The notes under the pieces: model-generated
The model's input: the letters and a program-made list of their open reading frames with translations, nothing else
The model's database searches: none
Told to the model about the DNA's origin: nothing
From: a virus
IMG/VR virus record: IMGVR_UViG_3300037725_000018
Location: 1 to 64,000 of that record
Reading direction: 5' to 3' (one strand)
Length of the DNA: 64,000 bases
Program-made: the position numbers and the translations under genes
Part shown: one piece after another, positions 16,275 through 23,151 of the stretch
Layout of the letters: every line of letters begins with the position of its first letter
Numbering within the stretch: position 1 is the first letter of the stretch

Positions 16275-17371
16275 TTACAAGTGTCAGCCGGGGTTGCGGG
16301 TACATCTTGATAGGTGTACCCGCAACTTATATTAGAGACGGTTTTACGTGATACGTCGAACCGCTCACCAATCTCAGATTGTGTCATATCGGATTCTTCA
16401 AGAAGGTACTTTATCTCCCCGGCTTCTTTTTTTGAAAGCGCAGGTGTCTTAGGTTTTTTCAAATCTGGAATGGGTTGGGGCTTGGAAGGTTTTACACCTT
16501 CATGAATCTTACCAACATTGATTTCAGAAATGGTTTGGCTTTTTACGTCGTAATGTTTAGCAACAGACTTTTGGGTAAACTTGGTATTATTCAAAAGCCA
16601 TTTGATTTCTGAAACTTGCTCTTTGGACAGCTTGTAGGTCTTCTTCGGATCTAAAAAAACTTCTTGGGGCTTACGTGGCTTCACATCCGTATATCTTTTC
16701 CCGGTCTTGATGCAGGATATGGTATAGCTTGTAACGTCGTAGAGATCACCTATGTCCTTTTGAGAAGCATCCGTATTTTCTATAAGCCATTTGGCTTCGG
16801 CAACCTGTTTCTTGGTCATTCCCAATTTATTTGGTTTTGGAATTGATTCGGGTTTTGATGGTTCAACACGTATCCAGTTTCTTTCTTTGATAATATCGCA
16901 AATAGCCTGTGCCGATACTCCGTATTTATTTGCAAGCTGTTTTTGGGTACATTCGGTGTTTTTAACGAGCCATTTGATTTCGGCTACACTCTCTTCATCT
17001 AACAAAGAAAGTGGTGAATCACTACCATAAGGTGTTTGTCCCCCATAGGCGGTTCGAATAATGTTAGTGAGTTGATCAAAAATATAATCATCATCTAGAA
17101 CAAGTTGTTCTAGCTCTTTTGCCTCTTCTAAGGTCAGGTCAGTTGCAAGTTTTCTGCCGTAACATTTCCAACCGTTTTGCTTGCACTTTTTAATCGTAGA
17201 CGATTTGTGTGGATTTACATCGTACCGTAAACTGCTTTCAGAAAAGTGTCTATTCATTCTTCTTCCGGTTCCGCGCCCTACATAAAACGTCTTCGGAACA
17301 AAGTTATTTCGGGGCCGTTCGTGTACTAGAGCATAAACGTAGTATCTTCTATTAGAATCATCCATAGTCAA
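16271..17371 (-). CDS. GIY-YIG homing endonuclease with four HTH repeats
   Basis: 366 residues. The nuclease domain is N-terminal: YYVYALVHE (10-18), FYVGRGTGRRMNRHF (29-43, the YIG-like part and catalytic Arg) and LEEAKELEQLVLD with the metal-binding Glu. From about residue 120 there are four tandem repeats of about 60 residues. Each reads approximately E-I-K-W-L-L-x-N-T-x-x-T-Q-K-x-I-A-x-x-Y-x-V-S then I-S-x-I...V-K-P-x-K-P, a helix-turn-helix array that should read a long DNA target. It lies opposite to the helicase, overlaps its stop by 4 nt, and carries its own late-type promoter. Confidence 0.88.
   Translation of the reverse strand: MTMDDSNRRYYVYALVHERPRNNFVPKTFYVGRGTGRRMNRHFSESSLRYDVNPHKSSTIKKCKQNGWKCYGRKLATDLTLEEAKELEQLVLDDDYIFDQLTNIIRTAYGGQTPYGSDSPLSLLDEESVAEIKWLVKNTECTQKQLANKYGVSAQAICDIIKERNWIRVEPSKPESIPKPNKLGMTKKQVAEAKWLIENTDASQKDIGDLYDVTSYTISCIKTGKRYTDVKPRKPQEVFLDPKKTYKLSKEQVSEIKWLLNNTKFTQKSVAKHYDVKSQTISEINVGKIHEGVKPSKPQPIPDLKKPKTPALSKKEAGEIKYLLEESDMTQSEIGERFDVSRKTVSNISCGYTYQDVPATPADTCN
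16293..16326. repeat. 12-bp inverted repeat at helicase 3' end (copy 1)
   Basis: GTTGCGGGTACA (16293-16304) pairs perfectly with TGTACCCGCAAC (16315-16326) around the loop TCTTGATAGG. It lies just past the helicase stop and inside the last codons of the homing endonuclease gene. It may act as a terminator or RNA-stabilising hairpin. A related copy with compensatory changes is at 17490-17521. Confidence 0.75.
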
Positions 17372-17391
17372 GTTCAGTTCTTGTTAATGTT

Positions 17392-17408
17392 CACATTTAT
17401 ATATAGTA
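17392..17408 (-). promoter_or_regulatory. late-promoter-like motif for the homing endonuclease
   Basis: The minus strand reads TACTATATATAAATGTGAAC, about 25 nt before the ATG at 17371. It keeps the TATATATAA...GTGAAC pattern of the structural genes although the endonuclease lies in the early block. Confidence 0.55.
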
Positions 17409-17410
17409 TG

Positions 17411-17473
17411 ATTGCCCGGTTTACTCACACAAGATCAACCGACACACTCATTCTTCTTCACCCCGAAAATTAA
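17411..17473 (+). pseudogene. duplicated 3' end of the UvrD-type helicase
   Basis: Twenty codons plus stop read IARFTHTRSTDTLILLHPEN, against the intact helicase end YTAETRSTDTLIFLHPEN. This is a detached second copy of helicase motif VI, separated from the gene body by the homing endonuclease gene. It has no start codon. Confidence 0.8.
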
Positions 17474-17561
17474 TCGGTATTGATTGAAGCTGTGGGCACA
17501 TCTTGATAGGTGTGCCCACAGTTTATATTAGAGACGGTTTTACGGGATACGCCGAGCCGCC
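17470..17561 (-). pseudogene. remnant of a second homing endonuclease C-terminus
   Basis: The minus strand encodes RLGVSRKTVSNINCGHTYQD and then VPTA...TD-stop, matching the end of the intact endonuclease (RFDVSRKTVSNISCGYTYQD, VPAT). Similarity stops abruptly at 17561. The rest of this second endonuclease gene is missing. Confidence 0.75.
17490..17521. repeat. inverted repeat (copy 2) with compensatory changes
   Basis: CTGTGGGCACA (17490-17500) pairs with TGTGCCCACAG (17511-17521) around the same loop TCTTGATAGG as copy 1. Three stem positions differ from copy 1 and all three are matched by a change on the other arm. Confidence 0.75.
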
Positions 17562-17594
17562 TTTTTTACATGCACGGATACGATTTACTCGAAA

Positions 17595-17984
17595 ATGGTC
17601 ATAATTCAAACAAAAGAAGACCTCTCAAAAGAAGAGGTATACCCCGAGCATCATGGGAAAAATGAAATTTGGTTTAAAGATTCGATTAATGGCAATCTTC
17701 GTTTAAGCCAAGGCAAGATTGACCTTTTAAAAGACACCTATATTCAAGTCGATGAAAGAAAAATTTGGGTTTCCGGATGTGACTTCACGTACAGACACAG
17801 GCTTTCAAAATACAAAGGCCAATGGGACCGTTGGGGCATGAGGGTACGAAGAAGCTTCCATAGAAAAGACAGAAGAAAAGCCTTGCCAATTTGCGAACGA
17901 CACTTTCGGCTTCGTCGGTTAGATAAGCAACATAAACAAGCGAAAAAATACGGAAATATTTTAAAGAGTTGGGGTGTCCACTAA
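17595..17984 (+). CDS. basic hypothetical protein
   Basis: 129 residues. A beta-type first half (NEIWFKDSINGNLRLSQG, DTYIQVDERKIWVSG) is followed by a very basic second half (RVRRSFHRKDRRKALPICER, RLRRLDKQHKQAKK). Nucleic-acid binding is plausible. It starts about 30 nt after the end of the duplicated helicase/endonuclease scar, and its stop overlaps the next ATG (TAATG). Confidence 0.55.
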   Translation: MVIIQTKEDLSKEEVYPEHHGKNEIWFKDSINGNLRLSQGKIDLLKDTYIQVDERKIWVSGCDFTYRHRLSKYKGQWDRWGMRVRRSFHRKDRRKALPICERHFRLRRLDKQHKQAKKYGNILKSWGVH

Positions 17985-18238
17985 TGCTTATATTTCTTGA
18001 AACAAATTCAGAGATTATAGAACTTACAAATGTTGGATTCGATTTTTCAAGCGCAGGCGTCTTTTCCTGTTGTAAAGACTATTCCGGAAGGTGTCATTAC
18101 ATGTTTGAACGCCCGATAGGAAATGGCACAATGACCTTCAAAGGAAGTAATATTTACGTGCGTTACCGGGTTAGAAAGTTTTGCAAAGAGGGCATGGGAA
18201 AGTCTGTGCCAATAAAATTTAAAGACTCTGTAAATTGA
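17984..18238 (+). CDS. small Cys-containing hypothetical protein
   Basis: 84 residues from the ATG at 17984, which overlaps the upstream stop; a TTG 15 nt earlier also opens the frame but is less likely. It contains FSCCKDYSGRCHYMFE, with three Cys and one His close together that could bind metal, then a beta-type end (NIYVRYRVRKF). Not recognised. Confidence 0.55.
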   Translation: MLIFLETNSEIIELTNVGFDFSSAGVFSCCKDYSGRCHYMFERPIGNGTMTFKGSNIYVRYRVRKFCKEGMGKSVPIKFKDSVN

Positions 18239-18314
18239 TTCTCTTACTTGGAACCAACCTCATGCACTTGCATTTAAGTATTGCGATTTTGAAAGAGAGA
18301 AACCTCCTGTTACG

Positions 18315-18629
18315 ATGGAAACTGAAGTTGACGGACTTTGCCACCTTCTTGCCCACGAGATCAACAAGCGGATTTCGGGGACTGTGATTGGAACCACCAC
18401 TCCTTCCGGTCGGACGTGGCACTACGCCTTTTTGACCGAAGATGGGTCCGTGGTTGACAAGCACGGTTTTCATGATTCGGTTGATTCATTTTTGGCAAAG
18501 GCCAAAGACAGTTTCGGTCGAGAAGATTTCTCAATTACCGAAGAATCCATTTCAAAAGAAATGGTGGATATATTTACCGAAGATGAAAAGCTTCGGGCTT
18601 CAACCTACGCAGAAAACCTTCTTAACTAA
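18315..18629 (+). CDS. hypothetical protein
   Basis: 104 residues, mixed alpha/beta: an N-terminal helix (LCHLLAHEINKRIS), a beta hairpin (GTVIGTTTPSGRTWHYAFLT) and an acidic helical C-terminus. It stands 76 nt after the previous gene. No motif recognised. Confidence 0.55.
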   Translation: METEVDGLCHLLAHEINKRISGTVIGTTTPSGRTWHYAFLTEDGSVVDKHGFHDSVDSFLAKAKDSFGREDFSITEESISKEMVDIFTEDEKLRASTYAENLLN

Positions 18630-18642
18630 GAAAAACACGTCC

Positions 18643-18858
18643 ATGTATCCAATTGGAAAAAAGGAAATTCAAAAGGCCGCAAGTCGGCTTGGAATTGAAA
18701 TTTCAAACGAGACGCCTTCCCCCGGAGACGCGTATCTTTGTGGAAGGAACACAAGCGTTCAAATGTTTACGTGCAATCGTGTTGAAAACGGCTGCGTGTT
18801 TCCGGAGGAAAGAGGATACCCATACAACACCGCAGAGTGCTATAAGGTAAAGACGTGA
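18643..18858 (+). CDS. small Cys-rich hypothetical protein
   Basis: 71 residues from ATG at 18643; the same frame is open upstream but only in overlap with the previous gene. It begins MYPIGKKEIQKAASRLGIEI and has four Cys (YLCGRN, FTCNRV, GCVF, AECY). Not recognised. Confidence 0.5.
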   Translation: MYPIGKKEIQKAASRLGIEISNETPSPGDAYLCGRNTSVQMFTCNRVENGCVFPEERGYPYNTAECYKVKT

Positions 18859-18949
18859 CCCAACACACTTGCTAAAAGAGATCGCCCGTCTTAGAGGCTG
18901 TAAGAGGCTTCTAAGGTTAATCTACATACATGAAGAAAATAAAAGAACA

Positions 18950-19522
18950 ATGACAATAGAAAGTGCAATTCAAGTACACAAGTTCTTAAAAGAGAATCCC
19001 GGTTTTCTTGACGGGAGAATTTCTTGCACCCTGTCTAAATCAAAACACAAAGACAGAGAAGACTCGTTTTTCAGTAGAGGATACACCGGAGCAATTTTAA
19101 AAGAAGAGATTGGTTTTCTTTTTTCTCAAACCGATGATTATTCTTCGGTTCACGGAGTTGCTGCAGAATTTGAAAACAGCGAAGTTTCTCGCACGATGAA
19201 GCACTCTGATTTTGATGAAATGATTAAAGAGGTTCATTTTTCCGGGACCGTAGAACACGTCTTGAACAAAATTTCTAGGTGGGAATCAAACGGCAAGTTC
19301 AAAAACGTAACGACAACCGAAAACTCTGTTCTCTTGTGGCCGAATGAAGACCGTTGGCCTGTAAAATATGATAACTATCCTATCAAATTTAAGGTTAAAT
19401 CAGTTGAAAAGGAGCGGAAGTTTCTGCTTTTCAAAAAGAAACCGTTTCGTTCTTACCACGTATTTCGGTTTATCTCTTCATGTATAGAAGACCGAATGTA
19501 TTCGCTTCCAAACCTTAACTAA
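18950..19522 (+). CDS. hypothetical protein
   Basis: 190 residues from the ATG at 18950 (MTIESAIQVHKFL); a TTG at 18869 in the same frame would add 27 residues with little support. It looks alpha/beta with several aromatic strands (SVLLWPNEDRW, YHVFRFISS). No domain recognised. Confidence 0.5.
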   Translation: MTIESAIQVHKFLKENPGFLDGRISCTLSKSKHKDREDSFFSRGYTGAILKEEIGFLFSQTDDYSSVHGVAAEFENSEVSRTMKHSDFDEMIKEVHFSGTVEHVLNKISRWESNGKFKNVTTTENSVLLWPNEDRWPVKYDNYPIKFKVKSVEKERKFLLFKKKPFRSYHVFRFISSCIEDRMYSLPNLN

Positions 19523-19530
19523 AAGACCGG

Positions 19531-19695
19531 ATGATAATTGTGGTCATTGAGCGGGAAGAACCGATAGAACATTGGTATGACGTAAGAGAACAAAATTTTG
19601 AAAATGTGGCACTTGTAAATCTTGTTAGAGGCGACAAAAAGCAAGTGCGAATATACGAAAACCTAATCAAGAAAGACTTCAACGAAAACTGGTAG
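19531..19695 (+). CDS. 54-residue hypothetical protein
   Basis: A short frame from ATG at 19531 to TAG at 19693, starting 8 nt after the previous stop. It reads MIIVVIEREEPIEHWYDVRE, then VALVNLVRGDKKQVRIYENL, with a hydrophobic beta start. Codon pattern and spacing match the neighbours. Confidence 0.5.
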   Translation: MIIVVIEREEPIEHWYDVREQNFENVALVNLVRGDKKQVRIYENLIKKDFNENW

Positions 19696-19732
19696 AAAGG
19701 TAAACGAACGAACTTCAAACAAAAACAAAAGA

Positions 19733-20293
19733 ATGGTAGATGAAAACGATGTAACAAACTTTAACAGGACCAAAAAAGAGCTTCAAGAGTTTCTTTTGTT
19801 TGGTATGTGTGTAGCCGGAAAAACCGCCAAGGTTCAATCAAAGAAGTTAGAAGAGTTTTTGAGTTTAGAAGAAGGCCAGACACCTTTTGAAAAAATTGAA
19901 TCTATGGTAGAAAAAGGCGTTCTTGAAAGCAACTTGAAGAAAGTAAAAATGGGAAAGTACACAACACTTGTCCCCGGATTTAAAAGCCTTGCAAAAGAAA
20001 AGCCGAATCTTGAAACAATTTCAAAGAAAGAGCTTGAAACCTATTCGGGAATTGGGCCAAAAACTTCAAGGTACTTTATTTTGCATTCAAGAGAAGAAGC
20101 AAACGTTGCGTGCTTGGACACACACATTTTAAAGTGGATGAAAAGTCTAGGGTATGAAGTTCCAAAGTCTACCCCGTCCGGAAACAGATACAAAAGAATT
20201 GAAACCCATTATCTTTCAGAGTGCCGGAAAAGAGGAAGGCACCCGGCTCATTTGGATTTAGAAATTTGGAAACGGTATAGCAAAAGCTCATGA
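19733..20293 (+). CDS. HhH-GPD DNA glycosylase (8-oxoG/EndoIII-like)
   Basis: 186 residues. The helix-hairpin-helix is TYSGIGPKTSRYFI (about 103-116) with the catalytic Lys at 110. The essential Asp follows in ACLDTHILKW (D129), with the usual spacing of about 19 residues between the two. The C-terminus (GRHPAHLDLEIWKRYS) matches small phage and archaeal members of the family. Having both Lys and Asp predicts a bifunctional glycosylase/lyase for base-excision repair. No iron-sulfur Cys cluster is present. The next gene overlaps it by 4 nt. Confidence 0.8.
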   Translation: MVDENDVTNFNRTKKELQEFLLFGMCVAGKTAKVQSKKLEEFLSLEEGQTPFEKIESMVEKGVLESNLKKVKMGKYTTLVPGFKSLAKEKPNLETISKKELETYSGIGPKTSRYFILHSREEANVACLDTHILKWMKSLGYEVPKSTPSGNRYKRIETHYLSECRKRGRHPAHLDLEIWKRYSKSS

Positions 20294-20424
20294 ACCCACT
20301 TGACCACTATTTGATTGTAACTCTTGTTTTGCTCTACATGCTTTTTGGCACAGGTTCACTTTTAATAACGCAAGGATATAAAATTTACAAGCAAATCAAA
20401 GAAGAAAATGAACACGACAACTGA
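20290..20424 (+). CDS. 44-residue single-TM protein
   Basis: From ATG at 20290 (overlapping the glycosylase stop) to TGA at 20422. Residues about 7-28 (YLIVTLVLLYMLFGTGSLLI) form one membrane helix, followed by a charged YKIYKQIKEENEHDN tail, so the C-terminus should face the cytoplasm. It overlaps the next gene by 17 nt. Small membrane proteins of this type are common in early phage regions; no function is assigned. Confidence 0.5.
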   Translation: MNPLDHYLIVTLVLLYMLFGTGSLLITQGYKIYKQIKEENEHDN

Positions 20425-20632
20425 TCACGTCATTAAAGTATACAGCGAAGAGCCGTACATCGACCATAGCTTCGAGCTTGAGGGAGAAACCTATTACGTA
20501 GCCGTTGTTGAAGTCCGGGTAAGCAACCACGGGCGGGAGACGGACAAGCCAATTACGTTTTTCTCAACGTCGAAAGAAGAGGCTCTTCAAGAAGCTTCAA
20601 AGGTAGAAGTTGGATACACTCGACAAGTATAA
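20408..20632 (+). CDS. small hypothetical protein
   Basis: 74 residues, beta-type with EGETYYVAVVEVRVSNHGRE and an STSKEEALQEASK helix. Not recognised; 21 nt before the next ATG. Confidence 0.5.
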   Translation: MNTTTDHVIKVYSEEPYIDHSFELEGETYYVAVVEVRVSNHGRETDKPITFFSTSKEEALQEASKVEVGYTRQV

Positions 20633-20652
20633 AGGAAAACCCAAAAACAAAT

Positions 20653-21081
20653 ATGAAAGACGTAAAACGAAACGTTCCAAAAAAAGGTGATAGAGTTCGG
20701 GTTCGAATGAACCTAAACAAAGGTCTTATCGTTGTGAAAGCCGCAAGTGGCCCAAACTACGGAAAAATGCTTTACATGACCGACGAAGTTGTAAAGGTAT
20801 CCGATCCGGAGTTTCGAGTCATGGACGGTTCTTACGAAAGGGTCGTAAACGAAGGCCAGAGAGACCTTTGCGCCTACGTTGTGGGGACGTACGAAGGCCA
20901 TTCAAGTGAAGAAAAAAATCCGAACGTGTTTTACAACCCGTTTCGGCAAAAGCATTTTCACTTCCGGGACTCAACCCCGGTGAAAGGAAAGGTTGAAGGA
21001 GAAGAGCTTTTCTTTTGGGCCGAAGACGGGAAAGGGCGAATGAAACTAACAACAGATCAAACAGAAAATGAATGCGATTGA
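20653..21081 (+). CDS. hypothetical beta-rich protein
   Basis: 142 residues. The start (VPKKGDRVRVRMNLNKGLIVVK) looks like a KOW/SH3 barrel, followed by a loop-rich segment with FRVMDGSYERV and a final FHFRDSTPVKGKVEGEELFFW. It overlaps the next gene by 14 nt. Function unknown. Confidence 0.5.
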   Translation: MKDVKRNVPKKGDRVRVRMNLNKGLIVVKAASGPNYGKMLYMTDEVVKVSDPEFRVMDGSYERVVNEGQRDLCAYVVGTYEGHSSEEKNPNVFYNPFRQKHFHFRDSTPVKGKVEGEELFFWAEDGKGRMKLTTDQTENECD

Positions 21082-21385
21082 AAAGGTTTTAAAGCGAGAG
21101 GATTGGGAATCAAAAGGAAAAGAAGAGATCAACCAAGGGTCATGTAAGTTGTTTGCAGAAGCCGTAAATCAAGAAGACAGCAGGTACAAGGTAAAGCGCG
21201 GCCCCCTCCACACGTTTCTTTACAGAGAGGACACGGGGCTTTATTACGACTCCGAGTGCCCGGAAGGTGTAGAGTACCCGGATTTTCTTCCGTTCTATTG
21301 CCGTTGCCATAGCATATACGACAGCTACTGGATGCATCTTGGATGGTCGAAGGTTGGTTCAAACAGACATGTCCAAAAAGTATGA
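21068..21385 (+). CDS. hypothetical protein
   Basis: 105 residues, helical start (MNAIEKVLKREDWESKGKEE) then an aromatic loop region with two close Cys (FYCRCHSIYDSYW). Overlaps both neighbours. Not recognised. Confidence 0.5.
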   Translation: MNAIEKVLKREDWESKGKEEINQGSCKLFAEAVNQEDSRYKVKRGPLHTFLYREDTGLYYDSECPEGVEYPDFLPFYCRCHSIYDSYWMHLGWSKVGSNRHVQKV

Positions 21386-21621
21386 TTGTATATTTGAAAG
21401 ACAAGACGGAAAGAAAAGAGTGGCGCAACTACGTAATGGAATATCCAGAGGACGGGGTACCTATGGAGTATCGAGAATTTTCAAAAGACCACATCCTTCA
21501 TCCGGTATATCATAAAGGATTAAAGGGGACAAAAAAGCAAATCAAACAGGCCATAAGTGTGCCTTCAAAGCAGTTTTACGAAAAGAGCAACGTATTCACG
21601 AAAAAAATAGAGATCAAATAA
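21382..21621 (+). CDS. hypothetical protein
   Basis: 79 residues from the ATG at 21382, which overlaps the upstream TGA; an ATG at 21343 in the same frame lies deep inside the previous gene and is unlikely. Basic, with KGTKKQIKQAISVPSKQFYE. No motif recognised. Confidence 0.5.
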   Translation: MIVYLKDKTERKEWRNYVMEYPEDGVPMEYREFSKDHILHPVYHKGLKGTKKQIKQAISVPSKQFYEKSNVFTKKIEIK

Positions 21622-21624
21622 CAC

Positions 21625-22146
21625 ATGTCCTTGGTAATTGGAGTTTCATATAACGAAAAGTCTATAATCGCAGCAGACTCCGGAGGGTTTAACAGTAGCA
21701 ACGGCAACTTTGAAGTTGTGAAAAGTCCAAGAAAAATTCAAAAAATTGAAGGGGTCTTATACGGTCTTGTAAACTCTTGGGAAGACATTCAAGTGTTAAA
21801 AGAGATAAAGACCGAAAGTAAAAAGTCTGTTAAACCATACCATATGAAAAAAGTTCTTCGGCGTTTTGAAGAAAAAAAGGGGGACAACGGAATGAAGGGA
21901 ATAGCCATAGACAGCCAGCACATCGTTCGGCTTTACAACTCGAAAGCCCCAAGACATTTGTCCCCCGATAAACACAAGTTTGCCGCCGTAGGCTGTGGGA
22001 AGGATTGGGTGGAAGGATATATGCACGCGAAAATCAAAGACTTTGAAGACCCGGAAGAGCTGGTTTCGTCTACGTTTTCTGCTATCCAAGACGTGAACAA
22101 GTTTGTTGAACCACCAATACGAAAGGTACTCAAAAACCACCAATGA
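21625..22146 (+). CDS. proteasome/HslV-like Ntn-fold protein
   Basis: 173 residues. The start SLVIGVSYNEKSIIAADSGG parallels the proteasome beta/HslV first strands (nucleophile, beta strand, A-A-D-S/R). KSPRKIQKIEGVLYGLV corresponds to the K-I-x-x-I segment, and FAAVGCGKDWVEGYMHAKI to the A-I-G-S-G...A helix. After Met removal the first residue would be Ser, a possible Ntn nucleophile, where HslV has Thr. The fold call is from pattern only and activity is unknown. No HslU-type ATPase is seen in the window. Confidence 0.5.
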   Translation: MSLVIGVSYNEKSIIAADSGGFNSSNGNFEVVKSPRKIQKIEGVLYGLVNSWEDIQVLKEIKTESKKSVKPYHMKKVLRRFEEKKGDNGMKGIAIDSQHIVRLYNSKAPRHLSPDKHKFAAVGCGKDWVEGYMHAKIKDFEDPEELVSSTFSAIQDVNKFVEPPIRKVLKNHQ

Positions 22147-22319
22147 TTGTTGTTTTTAAAACCAAAGAAGCCAAACGATTTTTGAAAAGGTACATTTCTC
22201 TTTGGGGGTCGTACAACGACGTTGCCGTAAACCCCGAAGTTTTCATACACAACCAAAAAACGCTTCAAAGAGCAAAAGAAAAAATTATCGAAGCTTCAAA
22301 ACACGGAAAGATAGTATGA
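22143..22319 (+). CDS. 58-residue basic hypothetical protein
   Basis: ATG at 22143 overlaps the stop of the Ntn-like gene and its TGA overlaps the next ATG. It reads MIVVFKTKEAKRFLKRYISL and later LQRAKEKIIEASKHGKIV: a short alpha/beta, basic protein. Its packing in both junctions supports translation. Confidence 0.55.
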   Translation: MIVVFKTKEAKRFLKRYISLWGSYNDVAVNPEVFIHNQKTLQRAKEKIIEASKHGKIV

Positions 22320-22705
22320 GTTCGGAGAAAGAAAAATTTGACCGGGTTAGCGTTAAATCCAAAGTTAAAACCGGAACAAAAAAAGAAGAAACATCTCGCC
22401 CCACAGAACCGTATGAAGTGCTTCTTGAATTTCGTGACGACTCCGGAGCACGGCACTTCATCAAATGGTTTTGGGGAAGGGGTGGACTCGAAAAGTTTCG
22501 GGTAGACAAGTGCCTTCCCGATTCAGTGCCGAAAGCCGCAGATCACGTGTTTGGGCTTCCCGAAGAAGGAATTATTACGAGAGACCGACGTAGGTATATA
22601 CACGAAATTCTTATTCTCTTCGAAACAAAAAAAGAGGCAACGTGTTTTAAGCAGTGGTGGGATTATCTTGGGTCTTCGGCTTTCAATGATTACGTCAACG
22701 AATAG
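22316..22705 (+). CDS. hypothetical protein
   Basis: 129 residues from the ATG at 22316; an upstream extension of the frame overlaps the previous gene. It has a charged N-terminal 30 residues, then EVLLEFRDDSGARHFIKWFWGRGG and HEILILFETKKEATCFKQWW. Beta-alpha pattern; not recognised. Confidence 0.5.
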   Translation: MSSEKEKFDRVSVKSKVKTGTKKEETSRPTEPYEVLLEFRDDSGARHFIKWFWGRGGLEKFRVDKCLPDSVPKAADHVFGLPEEGIITRDRRRYIHEILILFETKKEATCFKQWWDYLGSSAFNDYVNE

Positions 22706-22719
22706 TCTTTATTGAACCA

Positions 22720-22908
22720 ATGATTATACTAACGGCAAACTACAACACTTCAAAAATCGTTAACGAATGGGTCGAAGACGAACTTTACGAGAACGGGTGG
22801 CACAAACCGTTTCCAATTTCAATTCGAAACATAAAGGGGTGGAGAAAAAACCAAAGCGTTCAAGTTCTTAAAGAAAGACTCGTAAATGAAAATATAAAGA
22901 AATGGTAA
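22720..22908 (+). CDS. small hypothetical protein
   Basis: 62 residues, MIILTANYNTSKIVNEWVED then WHKPFPISIRNIKGWRKN. Its end overlaps the next ATG by 7 nt. Not recognised. Confidence 0.5.
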   Translation: MIILTANYNTSKIVNEWVEDELYENGWHKPFPISIRNIKGWRKNQSVQVLKERLVNENIKKW

Positions 22909-23051
22909 TTTTGTCAAGCACAAAAGAAAACCTAAATGGTTGGCTTACGTCAACAACTGCTATGAAAAAGCTTTCTTTATGTTTTCGAAGAATAGACATT
23001 TGGGAAGTTGAAAAATTAAAAAGGGATATCCGGAAGAACCTTTGCCACTAG
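22902..23051 (+). CDS. short hypothetical protein, possibly 5' half of a frameshifted gene
   Basis: 49 residues (MVILSSTKENLNGWL, then RRIDIWEVEKLKRDIRKN). It overlaps the previous gene by 7 nt. After the A5 run at 23018-23022 the -1 frame stays open for 41 more codons to a stop just before the homing endonuclease gene. The annotated stop may therefore be a frameshift artefact, a decayed gene or a recoding site. Confidence 0.4.
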   Translation: MVILSSTKENLNGWLTSTTAMKKLSLCFRRIDIWEVEKLKRDIRKNLCH

Positions 23052-23146
23052 TTCAATTAAAACGTAACTTTTTAGCCAAAATTAAACACACTCCCGAAGA
23101 CCCTGAAATTGTTTGTGAACTTTTAGAACCTGTATCTGTACTGTAG
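23021..23146 (+). pseudogene. -1 frame continuation before the homing endonuclease
   Basis: Reads KGYPEEPLPLVQLKRNFLAK then HTPEDPEIVCELLEPVSVL-stop with no good start codon of its own (a TTG at 23042 is the only candidate). The protein-like composition and its position directly after the short gene at 22902 suggest it was once joined to it. Confidence 0.35.
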
Positions 23147-23151
23147 AGGCG

